A stretch of 64,000 nt of DNA from Pseudomonadota bacterium (GCA_016201105.1 JACQDN010000058.1:27157-91156), one strand, 5' to 3'; shown: positions 9,794 through 18,558, numbered from the stretch's first letter. Translations and numbers: made by a program. The notes: generated by a model from the sequence alone, not told the origin.

Positions 9794-9805
9794 GAGAGAA
9801 GATAC

Positions 9806-10231
9806 ATGCGTCATCGTAATCAGGGCCGCAAGCTCGGCGTGAAGTCGCAACACCGCGTCGCCATGTTCGCGAACATGACGGCAGCGCTCATCAAGCACGA
9901 GCAGATCAAGACGACGCTGCCCAAAGCGAAGGAGCTTCGTCCGGTCATCGAGAAGCTCGTCACACTGTCGCGCCGCGGCGGCAAGGATCTCCACGCCCGC
10001 CGGCAGGCGCTCTCCACCATTCGCGACGAGGCGCAGGTGAAGAAGCTGTTCGACGTGATCGGCCCGCGCTATGCGGACCGTCCGGGCGGCTATACGCGCG
10101 TGCTGAAGGCGGGCTTCCGCTTCGGCGACAACGCGCCGATGGCCTTTATCGAGTTCGTCGATCGCGACGAAAGCGCCAGGGGACAGGATTCCGGTCCGGT
10201 TGGTGGTGACGAAGAGGCAACCGAGCAGTAA
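9806..10231 (+). CDS. rplQ: 50S ribosomal protein L17
   Basis: 141 residues from ATG 9806 ([20 protein letters not shown]), preceded by AAGAGAGAAG. L17 is near the tunnel exit of the 50S. The core ends around [26 protein letters not shown], then a short acidic/Gly tail follows. An open frame extends upstream to 9749 through the repeat but lacks homology. It ends the alpha operon and is followed by a strong hairpin terminator. Confidence 0.97.
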   Translation: MRHRNQGRKLGVKSQHRVAMFANMTAALIKHEQIKTTLPKAKELRPVIEKLVTLSRRGGKDLHARRQALSTIRDEAQVKKLFDVIGPRYADRPGGYTRVLKAGFRFGDNAPMAFIEFVDRDESARGQDSGPVGGDEEATEQ

Positions 10232-10258
10232 TCCCCGCGCCATCTGTCGAGTATATTG

Positions 10259-10285
10259 AAAGGGCGGCCGCAAGGCCGCCCTTTT
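10259..10285 (+). terminator. rho-independent terminator after rplQ
   Basis: AAAGGGCGGCC, loop GCAA, then GGCCGCCCTTTT: an 11-bp GC-rich stem with a GNRA-type tetraloop and a T run, 27 nt after the rplQ stop. It closes the ribosomal superoperon. Confidence 0.9.
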
Positions 10286-10305
10286 GCGTTGGAATAGAGG
10301 ACAGA

Positions 10306-11718
10306 ATGAAACCGTCGATTTTCAGTGGCGTGCTTGGCGGCTTTTTTGTCGTGGCCGCGAGCGTGACCGCGCCGATGGCCGCGCCGGCGCAGCAGACGTC
10401 GGTGCCGCAGTCCATGACCCAGGTGCAGCTGACGTTTGCACCCCTGGTCAAGCGTGTCGCCCCGGCCGTGGTCAACGTCTACACGCGCACCGTCGTGCAG
10501 CAGCCCACCAATCCCTTCTTCAACGATCCCTTTCTTCAGCGCTTCTTCGGCGTCAATCCGCAGATGCGCCAGCGCGTACAGCAATCGCTCGGCTCCGGCG
10601 TCATCGTGCGCAGCGACGGGCTCATCCTCACCAACAATCACGTCATCGCGGGCGGGCAGGACATCATCGTCGCGCTGTCCGACAAGCGCGAATTCAAGGC
10701 GAGAGTGATACAGGCCGATAGCCGCATCGATCTCGCGCTGCTGAAAATCGAGACCAGGGGCGAAAAGCTGCCGGTCGTGCCCTTCGGCAACAGCGATGCC
10801 GCCCAGGTCGGCGATCTCGTCCTGGCCATCGGCGATCCCTTCGGCGTCGGACAGACGGTGACGATGGGCATCATCTCGGCGCTGGCGCGCACGCAAGTCT
10901 CGGCGTCCGATTACCAGTTCTTCATTCAGACGGACGCGGCGATCAATCCGGGCAATTCCGGCGGCGCGCTGGTGACGACCGACGGCAAGCTCGTCGGCAT
11001 CAATTCGTCGATCGTTTCGAATACGGGAAGTTCGGTCGGCGTCGGTTTCGCCATTCCTGCCAACCTCGCCAAGCGCTTCGTGGACGGCACGATCAGCGGT
11101 TCGGCCATGAAATTCGCCTGGTTCGGCGCCGACGGCCAGCCGGTGACAAGCGAGATCGCCCGCAGCCTCGGCCTTCCAAAGCCCGGCGGCGTTCTCTTGA
11201 AGAGTGTCTTTCCGAAGGGACCGGCAGCCAATGCCGGCTTGAAAGTGGGCGACGTCGTGCTGGCGATCGACGGTTTTTCCGTTGACGACATGCAGTCGCT
11301 CAACTACCGCATCGCCACGCACAAGGCTGGCGATGCGCCCAGCGTCAAAGTCGCGTCGGGCGGGCAGGTACGCGAGGTGACGGTGAAACTGGAGCTGCCG
11401 CCGGAATCGACCCCGCGCCAAGCGACAACCATCACGGGACGCAATCCGCTCACCGGTGCCAAAGTCGAGAACCTTTCGCCCGCCGTAGCGCTCGATCTGC
11501 AAATGAACGCGAACGCGAAGGGCGTCGTCGTCGTGTCCCCCGGAAATTCCATCGCAGCCCAGCAGGGCTTTCAGGAAGGCGATATCGTCCGCAGCATCAA
11601 CGGTGTAACCATCACAAATGTCAGCAACCTCACCGCCGCGCTTGAGCAGGCCAACGGCCAATGGGACATGGTCATCGAACGTGACGGCCACATGCTGACG
11701 CTGAGCGTAGGTGGGTGA
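10306..11718 (+). CDS. DegP/DegQ-type periplasmic serine protease (Do family)
   Basis: 470 residues. A signal peptide (about 1-26, ending near AAPAQQ) targets it to the periplasm. The trypsin-like triad is visible: His112 in TNNHVIAGG, Asp142 in RIDLALLKIE, Ser218 in NPGNSGGALV. Two PDZ domains follow at about 245-350 and 380-465 (GDVVLAIDGFSVDD and GDIVRSINGVTITN). Such proteases degrade or hold misfolded envelope proteins. ATG 10306 follows the rplQ terminator, so it has its own transcription. Its stop overlaps a possible GTG start of the next gene. Confidence 0.95.
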   Translation: MKPSIFSGVLGGFFVVAASVTAPMAAPAQQTSVPQSMTQVQLTFAPLVKRVAPAVVNVYTRTVVQQPTNPFFNDPFLQRFFGVNPQMRQRVQQSLGSGVIVRSDGLILTNNHVIAGGQDIIVALSDKREFKARVIQADSRIDLALLKIETRGEKLPVVPFGNSDAAQVGDLVLAIGDPFGVGQTVTMGIISALARTQVSASDYQFFIQTDAAINPGNSGGALVTTDGKLVGINSSIVSNTGSSVGVGFAIPANLAKRFVDGTISGSAMKFAWFGADGQPVTSEIARSLGLPKPGGVLLKSVFPKGPAANAGLKVGDVVLAIDGFSVDDMQSLNYRIATHKAGDAPSVKVASGGQVREVTVKLELPPESTPRQATTITGRNPLTGAKVENLSPAVALDLQMNANAKGVVVVSPGNSIAAQQGFQEGDIVRSINGVTITNVSNLTAALEQANGQWDMVIERDGHMLTLSVGG

Positions 11719-11768
11719 GAGATATTGTGTTGGTCGCTTCGCGCCGTTTGCCGTGGCAATATGGGCGA

Positions 11769-12356
11769 ATGATGCAAGGCAAACCTTTACAGCGAAAGGC
11801 CCTTTGGCGCTGGCTCGCGCTTGCGGCTATGGCGCTAATCGGAATTCTCGCAAGCGCTTGTCTAGTTGCGCAAGAGTACATCAGTCAGACCATGGCCGAC
11901 CCCGCACATGCAGCGAACGAGTGCCGCACAGTGGTGGAGATAGCCGCCGAACTCAACTCCTCGAATGCACTCGATTTCGGTCTTTCAGAAGCATCGCACA
12001 AGAAGTATTTCTCTCCGACATTGGATGGGTTGCCGGTTCCAAAGACCGTGGTCGAGCGTGTAGCATATTTGGGCGAGGTGAGCCGCTTCCTCTCAACAAT
12101 TCGTCCGCTCGATTGTCAGGAAGAGTTGGCGAAGCGTCACTTGAGCGTTGCGAAAGAACCGCAGTTTTTCAGATATTCGACGGGTACTGAATTTTATTCG
12201 TTCTCGCGGCTCACCTTTTCGGTCGATGACAAGGATGTGCATCTATGGGTGAGAGTGAGCTATGGAAATTTGGGCGCTGAGAGTTGGATGACAACTTGGC
12301 GTCGGAATGGAGGGCGTTGGCATCTGACCACAAAACTCTTGGGGGTCGTATCCTAG
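11769..12356 (+). CDS. hypothetical membrane-anchored protein
   Basis: 195 residues from ATG 11769; a GTG at 11715 overlapping the protease stop (GTGA) is an alternative start. One hydrophobic segment (about residues 11-32, WLALAAMALIGILASACLVA) anchors it; ASAC could be a weak lipobox, but Ala at -3 is not canonical. The rest is predicted extracytoplasmic and resembles no family I recognise. Codons are less GC-biased than in neighbours. It abuts rarA directly (stop at 12356, rarA ATG at 12357). Confidence 0.7.
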   Translation: MMQGKPLQRKALWRWLALAAMALIGILASACLVAQEYISQTMADPAHAANECRTVVEIAAELNSSNALDFGLSEASHKKYFSPTLDGLPVPKTVVERVAYLGEVSRFLSTIRPLDCQEELAKRHLSVAKEPQFFRYSTGTEFYSFSRLTFSVDDKDVHLWVRVSYGNLGAESWMTTWRRNGGRWHLTTKLLGVVS

Positions 12357-13670
12357 ATGTCCGATCTTTTCGAGGCCGGAGGGCTGGAAGATAACGCGCC
12401 GCGGCCGCTGGCCGATCGGCTGCGCCCCAAGACGCTCGCCGAAATCGTCGGCCAGGATCATCTGGTCGGTTCCGAAGGTCCGATCGGGCGGATGGTGGCG
12501 CAGAAGCGGCCGCATTCGATCATTCTGTGGGGACCACCCGGAACGGGAAAGACCACTATCGCGCGGCTGTTGTCGCACGCGTTCGACCTGCATTTTGTCC
12601 AGCTTTCCGCCGTCTTTTCCGGCGTCGCGGACCTCAAGAAAACCTTCGACACCGCGCGCCATATGCGCCGCACGGGCAAGGGCACGCTGCTCTTTGTCGA
12701 CGAGATCCACCGCTTCAACCGCAGCCAGCAGGATTCTTTCCTGCCGGTGATGGAAGACGGGACGATCGTTCTCGTCGGAGCGACGACGGAAAATCCGTCG
12801 TTCGAATTGAATGGTGCCGTGCTGTCGCGCGCACAAGTCCTTGTGCTGCGGCGTCTCGACGATGCGGCGCTCGAAACGCTCCTCCGGCGCGCGGAAACGC
12901 ACCACGGCGAAAGGCTCCCTCTCACCGACGATGCGCGCGCCAGCTTGCGTGCGATGGCCGATGGCGACGGGCGGTACATCTTGAATCTGGCGGAAGACAT
13001 CGCGGCGCTGAAGGTGGTCAAGCCGATGGATTCAGCCGCGCTTGTTGCCGCGATTCAGAAGCGCGCGCCGCTCTACGACAAGTCGCGCGAAGAGCACTAC
13101 AACATCATTTCAGCGCTGCATAAGTCGATCCGCGGCAGCGATCCCGATGCCGCGCTCTATTGGTTGGCACGGATGCTGGCTGGCGGCGAACAGCCGCTCT
13201 ACATCGCCCGGCGCCTGGTACGGGCCAGCGTGGAAGACATCGGCCTCGCCGATCCGCAGGCGCTGGTTCAGGCGTTGGCCGCGAAAGAGATGTACGATTT
13301 TCTCGGTAGTCCGGAAGGCGAGATCGCGCTGGCGCAGTGCGTGCTCTATCTCGCCAGCGCGCCGAAATCGAACGCGGTCTATACGGCGCTAGGCGCCGCC
13401 AAGCGCGCGGCGGAGGAGTATGGCTCGCTTATGCCTCCCGCCCATATCCTCAATGCACCCACCAAGCTGATGAAGAATCTCGGCTACGGCAAAGGCTACG
13501 AATACGACCACGAGGCGGAGGAGGGCTTTTCGGGCCAAAACTATTTTCCCGACAAGATGGAGCGCCGGAAGCTCTACGAGCCCAAGGAAACCGGCTTTGA
13601 ACGCGAAATCGTCAAGCGGCTGGAATATTGGGAGAAGCTGCGGGAGAAGAAATTGAAAGCGGAAAAGTAA
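12357..13670 (+). CDS. rarA: replication-associated recombination protein A (RarA/MgsA AAA+ ATPase)
   Basis: 437 residues, typical of RarA, a clamp-loader-like AAA+ ATPase acting at stalled replication forks. The N-terminus PLADRLRPKTLAEIVGQDHL, Walker A GPPGTGKTT (59-67), Walker B LLFVDEIHRFN (111-121) and sensor I VGATTENPSF are clear. The C-terminal oligomerisation region contains SIRGSDPDAALYWLARML and ends YFPDKMERRKLYEP. It is convergent with the minus-strand gene at 13673. Confidence 0.97.
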   Translation: MSDLFEAGGLEDNAPRPLADRLRPKTLAEIVGQDHLVGSEGPIGRMVAQKRPHSIILWGPPGTGKTTIARLLSHAFDLHFVQLSAVFSGVADLKKTFDTARHMRRTGKGTLLFVDEIHRFNRSQQDSFLPVMEDGTIVLVGATTENPSFELNGAVLSRAQVLVLRRLDDAALETLLRRAETHHGERLPLTDDARASLRAMADGDGRYILNLAEDIAALKVVKPMDSAALVAAIQKRAPLYDKSREEHYNIISALHKSIRGSDPDAALYWLARMLAGGEQPLYIARRLVRASVEDIGLADPQALVQALAAKEMYDFLGSPEGEIALAQCVLYLASAPKSNAVYTALGAAKRAAEEYGSLMPPAHILNAPTKLMKNLGYGKGYEYDHEAEEGFSGQNYFPDKMERRKLYEPKETGFEREIVKRLEYWEKLREKKLKAEK

Positions 13671-13672
13671 GT

Positions 13673-14005
13673 TCACTCATCGAGTTCTTCCTGGCGTTCT
13701 CGAAACCATTTCAGAACATCGTTGCGTGATCCGTTCTCCAAATGCGTCCAGTATGCATTGCGAATCGCCTTCCTCCGATCCCTTTTCCACCAAATTTCAT
13801 GCACCGAAAGTATTGTCCATTTCGGGCGCGCTGTGTGCGTCAATTGGTGAATCTCGATCTGAAACGAAATGGGAGCCCATTGAACGCTGCGCTGCCTGCG
13901 CCACTCCACGCCAGCTACCCGCCATTCGTCGCAGTCGCGGTCTTTGTTGGTTGCTGAAACAAGCAGCGCAAACAGGTTTTGGAATTTGCTGTCGCCGAGC
14001 CGCAT
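13673..14005 (-). CDS. hypothetical protein in the crcB operon
   Basis: 110 residues, MRLGDSKFQNLFALLVSATN at the start. Trp-rich and highly charged, with no signal peptide or membrane segment; the C-terminal part (HEIWWKRDRRKAIRNAYWTH) looks helical. No family recognised. It begins 4 nt after the DUF190 gene stop, so it is very likely the last gene of the crcB-DUF190 transcript. Codon use is less GC-biased than neighbours. Confidence 0.65.
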   Translation of the reverse strand: MRLGDSKFQNLFALLVSATNKDRDCDEWRVAGVEWRRQRSVQWAPISFQIEIHQLTHTARPKWTILSVHEIWWKRDRRKAIRNAYWTHLENGSRNDVLKWFRERQEELDE

Positions 14006-14009
14006 GGCC

Positions 14010-14357
14010 TTATCCGGCCAAACCCGTATCAGCCCCGTAGCGGAGCACCTTGACCTTCTCCATGGTCACGAGACCGCTTCCCATCATGCTGTCGAGCGTG
14101 GGCAGGAAGGCGTCGATCTTTTCTTCGCTGTCCACAATCTCGATGACGAGGGGCAAATCTTCGGAGAGCCGGAGAATCTTCGCGGTATGCAGGCGGCTCG
14201 AATGACCGAAACCCATCGGTCCGCGCAGCACGGTGGCGCCGGCGAGGTGCATCTCGCGCGCCTTGAGGACGACGGCTTCGTACAGAGGCTTTCCGTGAAA
14301 CTTGTCCCCTTCACCGAGAAAGACGCGCAAAAGGACGGCGTCTGTGGGTACTTGCAT
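14010..14357 (-). CDS. DUF190 (PII-like) protein associated with CrcB
   Basis: 115 residues. The motifs VLLRVFLGEGDKFHGKPLYE, GATVLRGPMGFGHSSRLH and LPLVIEIVDSEEKIDAFLP fit the DUF190 family of small ferredoxin-fold, PII-like proteins that are recurrently encoded next to fluoride exporters. Biochemical role is not established. It starts 2 nt after the crcB stop, so the two are cotranslated. Confidence 0.9.
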   Translation of the reverse strand: MQVPTDAVLLRVFLGEGDKFHGKPLYEAVVLKAREMHLAGATVLRGPMGFGHSSRLHTAKILRLSEDLPLVIEIVDSEEKIDAFLPTLDSMMGSGLVTMEKVKVLRYGADTGLAG

Positions 14358-14359
14358 GG

Positions 14360-14764
14360 TCAGGCCCCCTTAAGTTGGTTCAGCGCGGCGGCCGAAATTG
14401 CCCCGAGCCAGACAAAGAACAGGCAGAGGATTACAGAGCCCGCGACATTCCACCCGACGTAAAGCCACTCGCCGTCGCGCATCAGATTCAAGGTCTGCAA
14501 GCTGAAGGAGGAAAAGGTCGTATAGCCGCCGCAAATGCCGACCATGACGAATTGCCGGACCGTACCGCTGACGAGAAAGCGGCCATCGGGGCCCGTCAGT
14601 ACGCCGAAAAAGCCGATCACAAAAGAACCCGTGACATTCACGATCAGCGTGCCCCACGGGAACGTCTCGCCGAAGCCCGTAGCCACAAGGCCCGAGACAA
14701 AATAGCGTCCAACGCTGCCAAGCGCGCCACCGAGGGCGACGGCCAGATAAAGCTGCAAGGGCAT
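14360..14764 (-). CDS. crcB: fluoride exporter CrcB/Fluc
   Basis: 134 residues from ATG 14764. Four hydrophobic segments and the signatures GGALGSVGRYF, GTLIVNVTGSFVIGFF and GGYTTFSSFS identify Fluc, a dimeric inner-membrane F- channel conferring fluoride tolerance. An open frame continues upstream to 14854 but adds non-hydrophobic, non-homologous residues. No crcB-type fluoride riboswitch motif is visible upstream; the region is the tail of the damaged antiporter gene. Confidence 0.93.
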   Translation of the reverse strand: MPLQLYLAVALGGALGSVGRYFVSGLVATGFGETFPWGTLIVNVTGSFVIGFFGVLTGPDGRFLVSGTVRQFVMVGICGGYTTFSSFSLQTLNLMRDGEWLYVGWNVAGSVILCLFFVWLGAISAAALNQLKGA

Positions 14765-14840
14765 GAGGCGGTCCCGGATTCTGTTCGATAGGAATTGGTA
14801 TGCGGCGCCGGGCGCTGTGCCAAGGGCCGAGCGGAGAGCA

Positions 14841-15294
14841 TCACGGTTCTTCACCGGCGACCGCTTCCGCCTCGACAGTCTCCGGTTCGGCGGCGATGGC
14901 TTTGAAATCCGGCTGAAACCAGGTCTGCGCGATTAGTGTCGGAATCACCGCGCTGCCGATCACGGCGGTCACGAGAATTGTATATTGCGCCTGATCGATG
15001 ATGTGATTGGTCAGCCCGAACAACGCCGAGATTGTGCCGAAGGTCAGCCCCGTAGACATCACCGATCGACATGCTGGACCAGAAATGCTTCTTCACGATG
15101 CGCGGGTCGATCTCCGTTCCCGCCAGAAACGTCAAAAGAATTGCACCGAACCCGGCGAGGAAGTTGACCCAATCGGTGATATGTAGGCCGATGAAATTGC
15201 CGGCAACGGCGCCGACCACGATCGCGATGAGCGCTACCGAGATCGCCACGCGGATGGATATGATGGATGCCAGAAGTGCGAGGCCCAGCCACAA
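14841..15294 (-). pseudogene. cation:proton antiporter (CPA2/Kef-type), internally deleted
   Basis: Two pieces of one antiporter are joined out of frame. The upstream piece (TTG 15294 to about 15062) reads WLGLALLASIISIRVAISVA to HFWSSMSIG, the first helices of this family. The downstream piece (about 15062 to 14841) reads MSTGLTFGTISALFGLTNHI to SAVIPTLIAQTWFQP, the last helices. From family knowledge the central ~250 residues, including most transport helices, are missing. The junction lies at about 15055-15066. It precedes crcB on the same strand. Confidence 0.85.
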
Positions 15295-15546
15295 CGCCGA
15301 TCCAAGCTAGACATTTGCCACAGTCGTCATCCCGTTCCCGCCTGTCGACAGATGGAGAAGCGGCTGGAAACGGCTCGCGGCAAAGCAGTCCGAAGACGGA
15401 TTCCCACCGCAACATCGTCAAGCGGTAGGAGTCATCAGCCGTCTGGCTTATTGAGCTGTCGGGCGGTTAAAGGGGAACCCCATCCCCTGTTCTGTAAGAA
15501 CGCTAAGCGACTCGTTTGAATGCGTCAACGCGCGAGGAAATATTGA

Positions 15547-16581
15547 GTGTCTAAGGTCGTAACCGAACAGATCGCCGACGACGAAAACGGCATTCGCCTG
15601 GATCGCTGGTTCAAACGCCACTATCCGGCGTTGACGCATGGCCGTCTCGAAAAACTTCTGCGCACGGGACAGGTGCGTGTGGAGGGAAAGCGCGCCAAGG
15701 CGGGCAACCGGGTCGAAGCCGGCCAGAACATCCGTATTCCGCCGCAGCTGGCGAATGCGCCAGCCGAAGAAACGCCGCGGTCCAGAGAGGCAACGCACAA
15801 ACCGGACGACGCGCAGCTTCTGCAAGATGCCATTCTCTATATGGACGAGAGTGTCATCGTGCTGAACAAGCCGCCCGGCCTCGCCACCCAAGGCGGCACG
15901 GGGCAAACTCGCCATGTCGACGGCATGCTCGACACGCTGATGTACGGCAAGAAACAGCGTCCGCGCCTGGTGCATCGTCTCGACCGCGATACGAGCGGCG
16001 TTCTGGTGGTCGGGCGCACGGTTCCCGCCACCGCAGCGCTGGGAGAATCTCTGCGCCGCCGCGACGCCTCGAAAGTCTATTGGGCGCTGACCCGCGGCGT
16101 ACCGAAAAAGAAAAGCGGCACCATCAAGCTCGCATTGACCAAGGAGGGCGGTCATGGCCCGCACGGCCGCGACGAGCGTGTGATCGGCGCCGAGCGCGAC
16201 GACGAAGACGCGAAATATGCGCTCACCGACTATGTCGTCATGGGGCAGGCGGGCGAGGAATTCGCCTGGGTCGCGGCGAAACCGTTGACGGGCCGTACCC
16301 ATCAGATCCGCGTCCATCTGGCGTCGCTCGGAACGCCGATCGTGGGCGACTTCAAATACGGCGGCGCGGCGTCGCGTGGAAAGGGCGCTATTGCAGACAA
16401 GCTTCATCTGCATGCCCGTTCCATCGATATCGACAATCCCGGCGCCGGCCGGTTGCACGTGACCGCGCCGTTGCCGGCGCATATGATGAAGACGTGGAGG
16501 CTGCTCGGTTTCGATCCGGACGCTCCTGATCCCTTCGAAACCAGACGCCGCGTTAAGAACAAGGCGAGACGCAAAAAATGA
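15547..16581 (+). CDS. RluC/RluD-type 23S rRNA pseudouridine synthase
   Basis: 344 residues from GTG 15547. N-terminal S4 RNA-binding domain (about 15-75: RLDRWFKRHYPALTHGRLEK), then the pseudouridine synthase domain with catalytic Asp146 in LVHRLDRDTSGVLVV and LTGRTHQIRVHLASLGTPIV. A Lys/Arg tail ends the protein. Closest in style to RluC, but the target uridines cannot be read from sequence. The stop overlaps the next ATG (ATGA). The 250 nt upstream hold no recognisable element. Confidence 0.92.
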   Translation: MSKVVTEQIADDENGIRLDRWFKRHYPALTHGRLEKLLRTGQVRVEGKRAKAGNRVEAGQNIRIPPQLANAPAEETPRSREATHKPDDAQLLQDAILYMDESVIVLNKPPGLATQGGTGQTRHVDGMLDTLMYGKKQRPRLVHRLDRDTSGVLVVGRTVPATAALGESLRRRDASKVYWALTRGVPKKKSGTIKLALTKEGGHGPHGRDERVIGAERDDEDAKYALTDYVVMGQAGEEFAWVAAKPLTGRTHQIRVHLASLGTPIVGDFKYGGAASRGKGAIADKLHLHARSIDIDNPGAGRLHVTAPLPAHMMKTWRLLGFDPDAPDPFETRRRVKNKARRKK

Positions 16582-17693
16582 AAATACCGCCCCGTCCAGA
16601 CTTCATCGTGCATTGGCGCGATCTCGAGCCATCGGCGCCCGCCATCTCTTCCACCGGCGAGGAGATGGGCACCATGGCGTCGTTTTCCGATGCCGCTGGT
16701 CTTTCCCGGCTTAAGATCGCGCATTTGCGGCTGCATCCCGGCGCGCGCTCGAACGTTCCGGGTGCCTATCGCGACGAGGAGGAATTTTTCTTTGTTGTCG
16801 AAGGCCGCCCCGAACTCTGGGTGGACGGCCATCTGCACCAGCTGCACGAAGGCGACGGCGTTGTGTTCAACGACAAGACCGGAATCGCACACACCATCAT
16901 CAATAATACCGAGCGCGACGTGCGGCTCTTCGTATTTGGCGAGGCAACACGCATGCGTTCGCAATTCTTCGCGGCCCTGCCTCAGGACGCCAAGAGCAAC
17001 GAATTCCTCAAAGGGCTGGGAAAGCTTTGGGAGAATCCGCCCAAGCGCAAATTGGGGCCGCACGACGCCATCTCCGACAAGCGCCGCGGCAGTCCATCGC
17101 CCGCCGGCGCACGCAAGCGTGGGCAGCCGGATTACGTGGCGAATTGGCAGGATATTCTTGCGCCCAAGGCCGCCACCTATCCGCGTAGCAACGAGCTTCA
17201 GGGTCTCGATGCCCTCTTCGGTCGCCGCGCGCGTTTCTCGCGCATCGGCATCCATCTGGAAGTGCTGAAGCCGGGCCGGCGCACGTCCTGGCCGCACGCC
17301 GAGCGCGACGAGGAGGAATTCGTGTTTGTTGTGAAGGGCCGCGTCGATGCCTGGAACGACGGTTGGGTCACGCCGCTTCAGGAAGGCGATTTCATCGGCT
17401 GGGAAGCGGGCACCGGCATTACCCATGTCGTCATGAACAACAGCAGCACGGACGCCTTGCTCCTGATCGGCGGCGAGGCCAGCCGCGCGCGCAACCAGTT
17501 CTGGTATCCCTACCATCCCAAGCGCAACAAGGAAGTGGGCGCGCTTTACTGGGACGATCACCCCAAGCCGAAACTGGGACCGCATGACGGTTTGCCCGAT
17601 GCGTTGCGCGCCGCTTTGCCGCCGAGAGTGCGCAAGAATGCGATGACGGCGAACGCGGCGGCGGTGGTGCTGAAGCCGAAAAAGAAGAAATGA
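16578..17693 (+). CDS. tandem double-cupin protein
   Basis: 371 residues with two homologous halves. Cupin 1 (about 50-130) has YRDEEEFFFVVEGRPELWV and GIAHTIINN; cupin 2 (about 230-315) has RDEEEFVFVVKGRVDAW and GITHVVMNN. Each half ends with KLGPHD. The beta-barrel metal ligands (His/Glu) seem only partly retained, so catalytic activity is uncertain; a sugar-binding or isomerase-like role is possible. Coupled by 4-nt overlaps to the pseudouridine synthase upstream and ATP12 downstream. Confidence 0.85.
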   Translation: MKIPPRPDFIVHWRDLEPSAPAISSTGEEMGTMASFSDAAGLSRLKIAHLRLHPGARSNVPGAYRDEEEFFFVVEGRPELWVDGHLHQLHEGDGVVFNDKTGIAHTIINNTERDVRLFVFGEATRMRSQFFAALPQDAKSNEFLKGLGKLWENPPKRKLGPHDAISDKRRGSPSPAGARKRGQPDYVANWQDILAPKAATYPRSNELQGLDALFGRRARFSRIGIHLEVLKPGRRTSWPHAERDEEEFVFVVKGRVDAWNDGWVTPLQEGDFIGWEAGTGITHVVMNNSSTDALLLIGGEASRARNQFWYPYHPKRNKEVGALYWDDHPKPKLGPHDGLPDALRAALPPRVRKNAMTANAAAVVLKPKKKK

Positions 17694-18397
17694 AACGCTT
17701 CTACAAGGAGGTGGCGGTTGTTTCTTCCGCCTCTCCCGTGCACGGAGAGGCGCACGCCGTCACGCTGGACGGTAAACCCGTCAAAACACCGGGCAGATCC
17801 ACGCTCGCCGTTCCGAGCCGCGCCTTGGCCGAGGCCATCGCCGACGAATGGCGCAGGCAGGGCGAGACAGTTTTGCTTGAATCCATGCCGCTCACCAAGC
17901 TCGCCAACACCGCGCTCGATCGCGCGCCGGCACATCGTCAGGCGCTCGTCGAACAAGTCATCTGCTACGGCCGCAGCGATCTGCTTTGCTATCGTGCCGA
18001 CCAACCGGAAAAACTGGCGGCCCGTCAAGAAGCCGTGTGGAATCAGCTGCTTGAATGGCTTTCCGAAACATATCGCGCACGTCTTTCCACCTGCCACGGC
18101 ATCGGGTTTGTCGAACAGCCGCCGGAATCGTTGATCGCGCTGGAGCAGGCGGTGTGGAAATACGATGCGTTCGCTCTCACGGCACTTCACACCATGGCGT
18201 CCATTCTAGGCTCGTTGACGCTCGCGCTCGCCCTGATCGAGCAGCGCCTCTGCGCTTCGGAGGCCTTCGCGGCGTCTCAACTCGACGAAGATTTCCAAGC
18301 CGAGAAATGGGGCCGCGATGCGGAGGCGGAGAAGCGGCGCAAACTGCTGCTGTCCGAACTCGAAGCGGCGGAGCGGTTTGTGCGGTTACTCGAATGA
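17690..18397 (+). CDS. ATP12 family F1-ATPase assembly chaperone
   Basis: 235 residues. MKRFYKEVAVV, VTLDGKPVKTPGRSTLAVPS, IADEWRRQGETVLLESMPLT and WKYDAFALTALHTMASILGS are ATP12 hallmarks. In mitochondria ATP12 binds the F1 alpha subunit before assembly; alphaproteobacteria carry the ancestral form. No signal peptide, so cytoplasmic. The ATG overlaps the preceding stop; a repeat pair follows immediately. Confidence 0.95.
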   Translation: MKRFYKEVAVVSSASPVHGEAHAVTLDGKPVKTPGRSTLAVPSRALAEAIADEWRRQGETVLLESMPLTKLANTALDRAPAHRQALVEQVICYGRSDLLCYRADQPEKLAARQEAVWNQLLEWLSETYRARLSTCHGIGFVEQPPESLIALEQAVWKYDAFALTALHTMASILGSLTLALALIEQRLCASEAFAASQLDEDFQAEKWGRDAEAEKRRKLLLSELEAAERFVRLLE

Positions 18398-18398
18398 A

Positions 18399-18558
18399 TC
18401 TCCCTCTACCCCGCGCAGCGGGGGAGAGGGCCGGGGTGAGGGGGTGTTTAAGTCGCCACCGAAACCGATCATCGAGCTAAGTCTCGCGGGTGATTTCTAA
18501 CTTCGTGGCGCGGAGAGGCCCCCTCACCCTAGCCCTCTCCCCCGAAGGGGGAGAGGGA
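18399..18558. repeat. inverted pair of CCCTCTCC-type palindromic repeats
   Basis: The left arm (18399-18444) reads TCCCTCTACCCCGCGCAGCG, then GGGGAGAGGGCCGGGGTGAGG. The right arm (18517-18558) is its reverse orientation, CCCCTCACCCTAGCCCTCTC, then a CCCCGAAGGGG hairpin. Each arm forms its own stem and the arms can pair together across about 70 nt. Typical of dispersed extragenic palindromes in high-GC proteobacteria. Confidence 0.8.

Noticed and set aside
14765..14860. Possible fluoride riboswitch upstream of crcB
   Set aside because: The crcB motif consensus was looked for on the minus strand and not found; the region is the end of the damaged antiporter gene.
15059..15421. 120-codon minus-strand frame overlapping the antiporter remnant
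   Set aside because: Out of frame with the membrane-helix reading, Arg/His-rich and without motifs; the antiporter frame explains the sequence.
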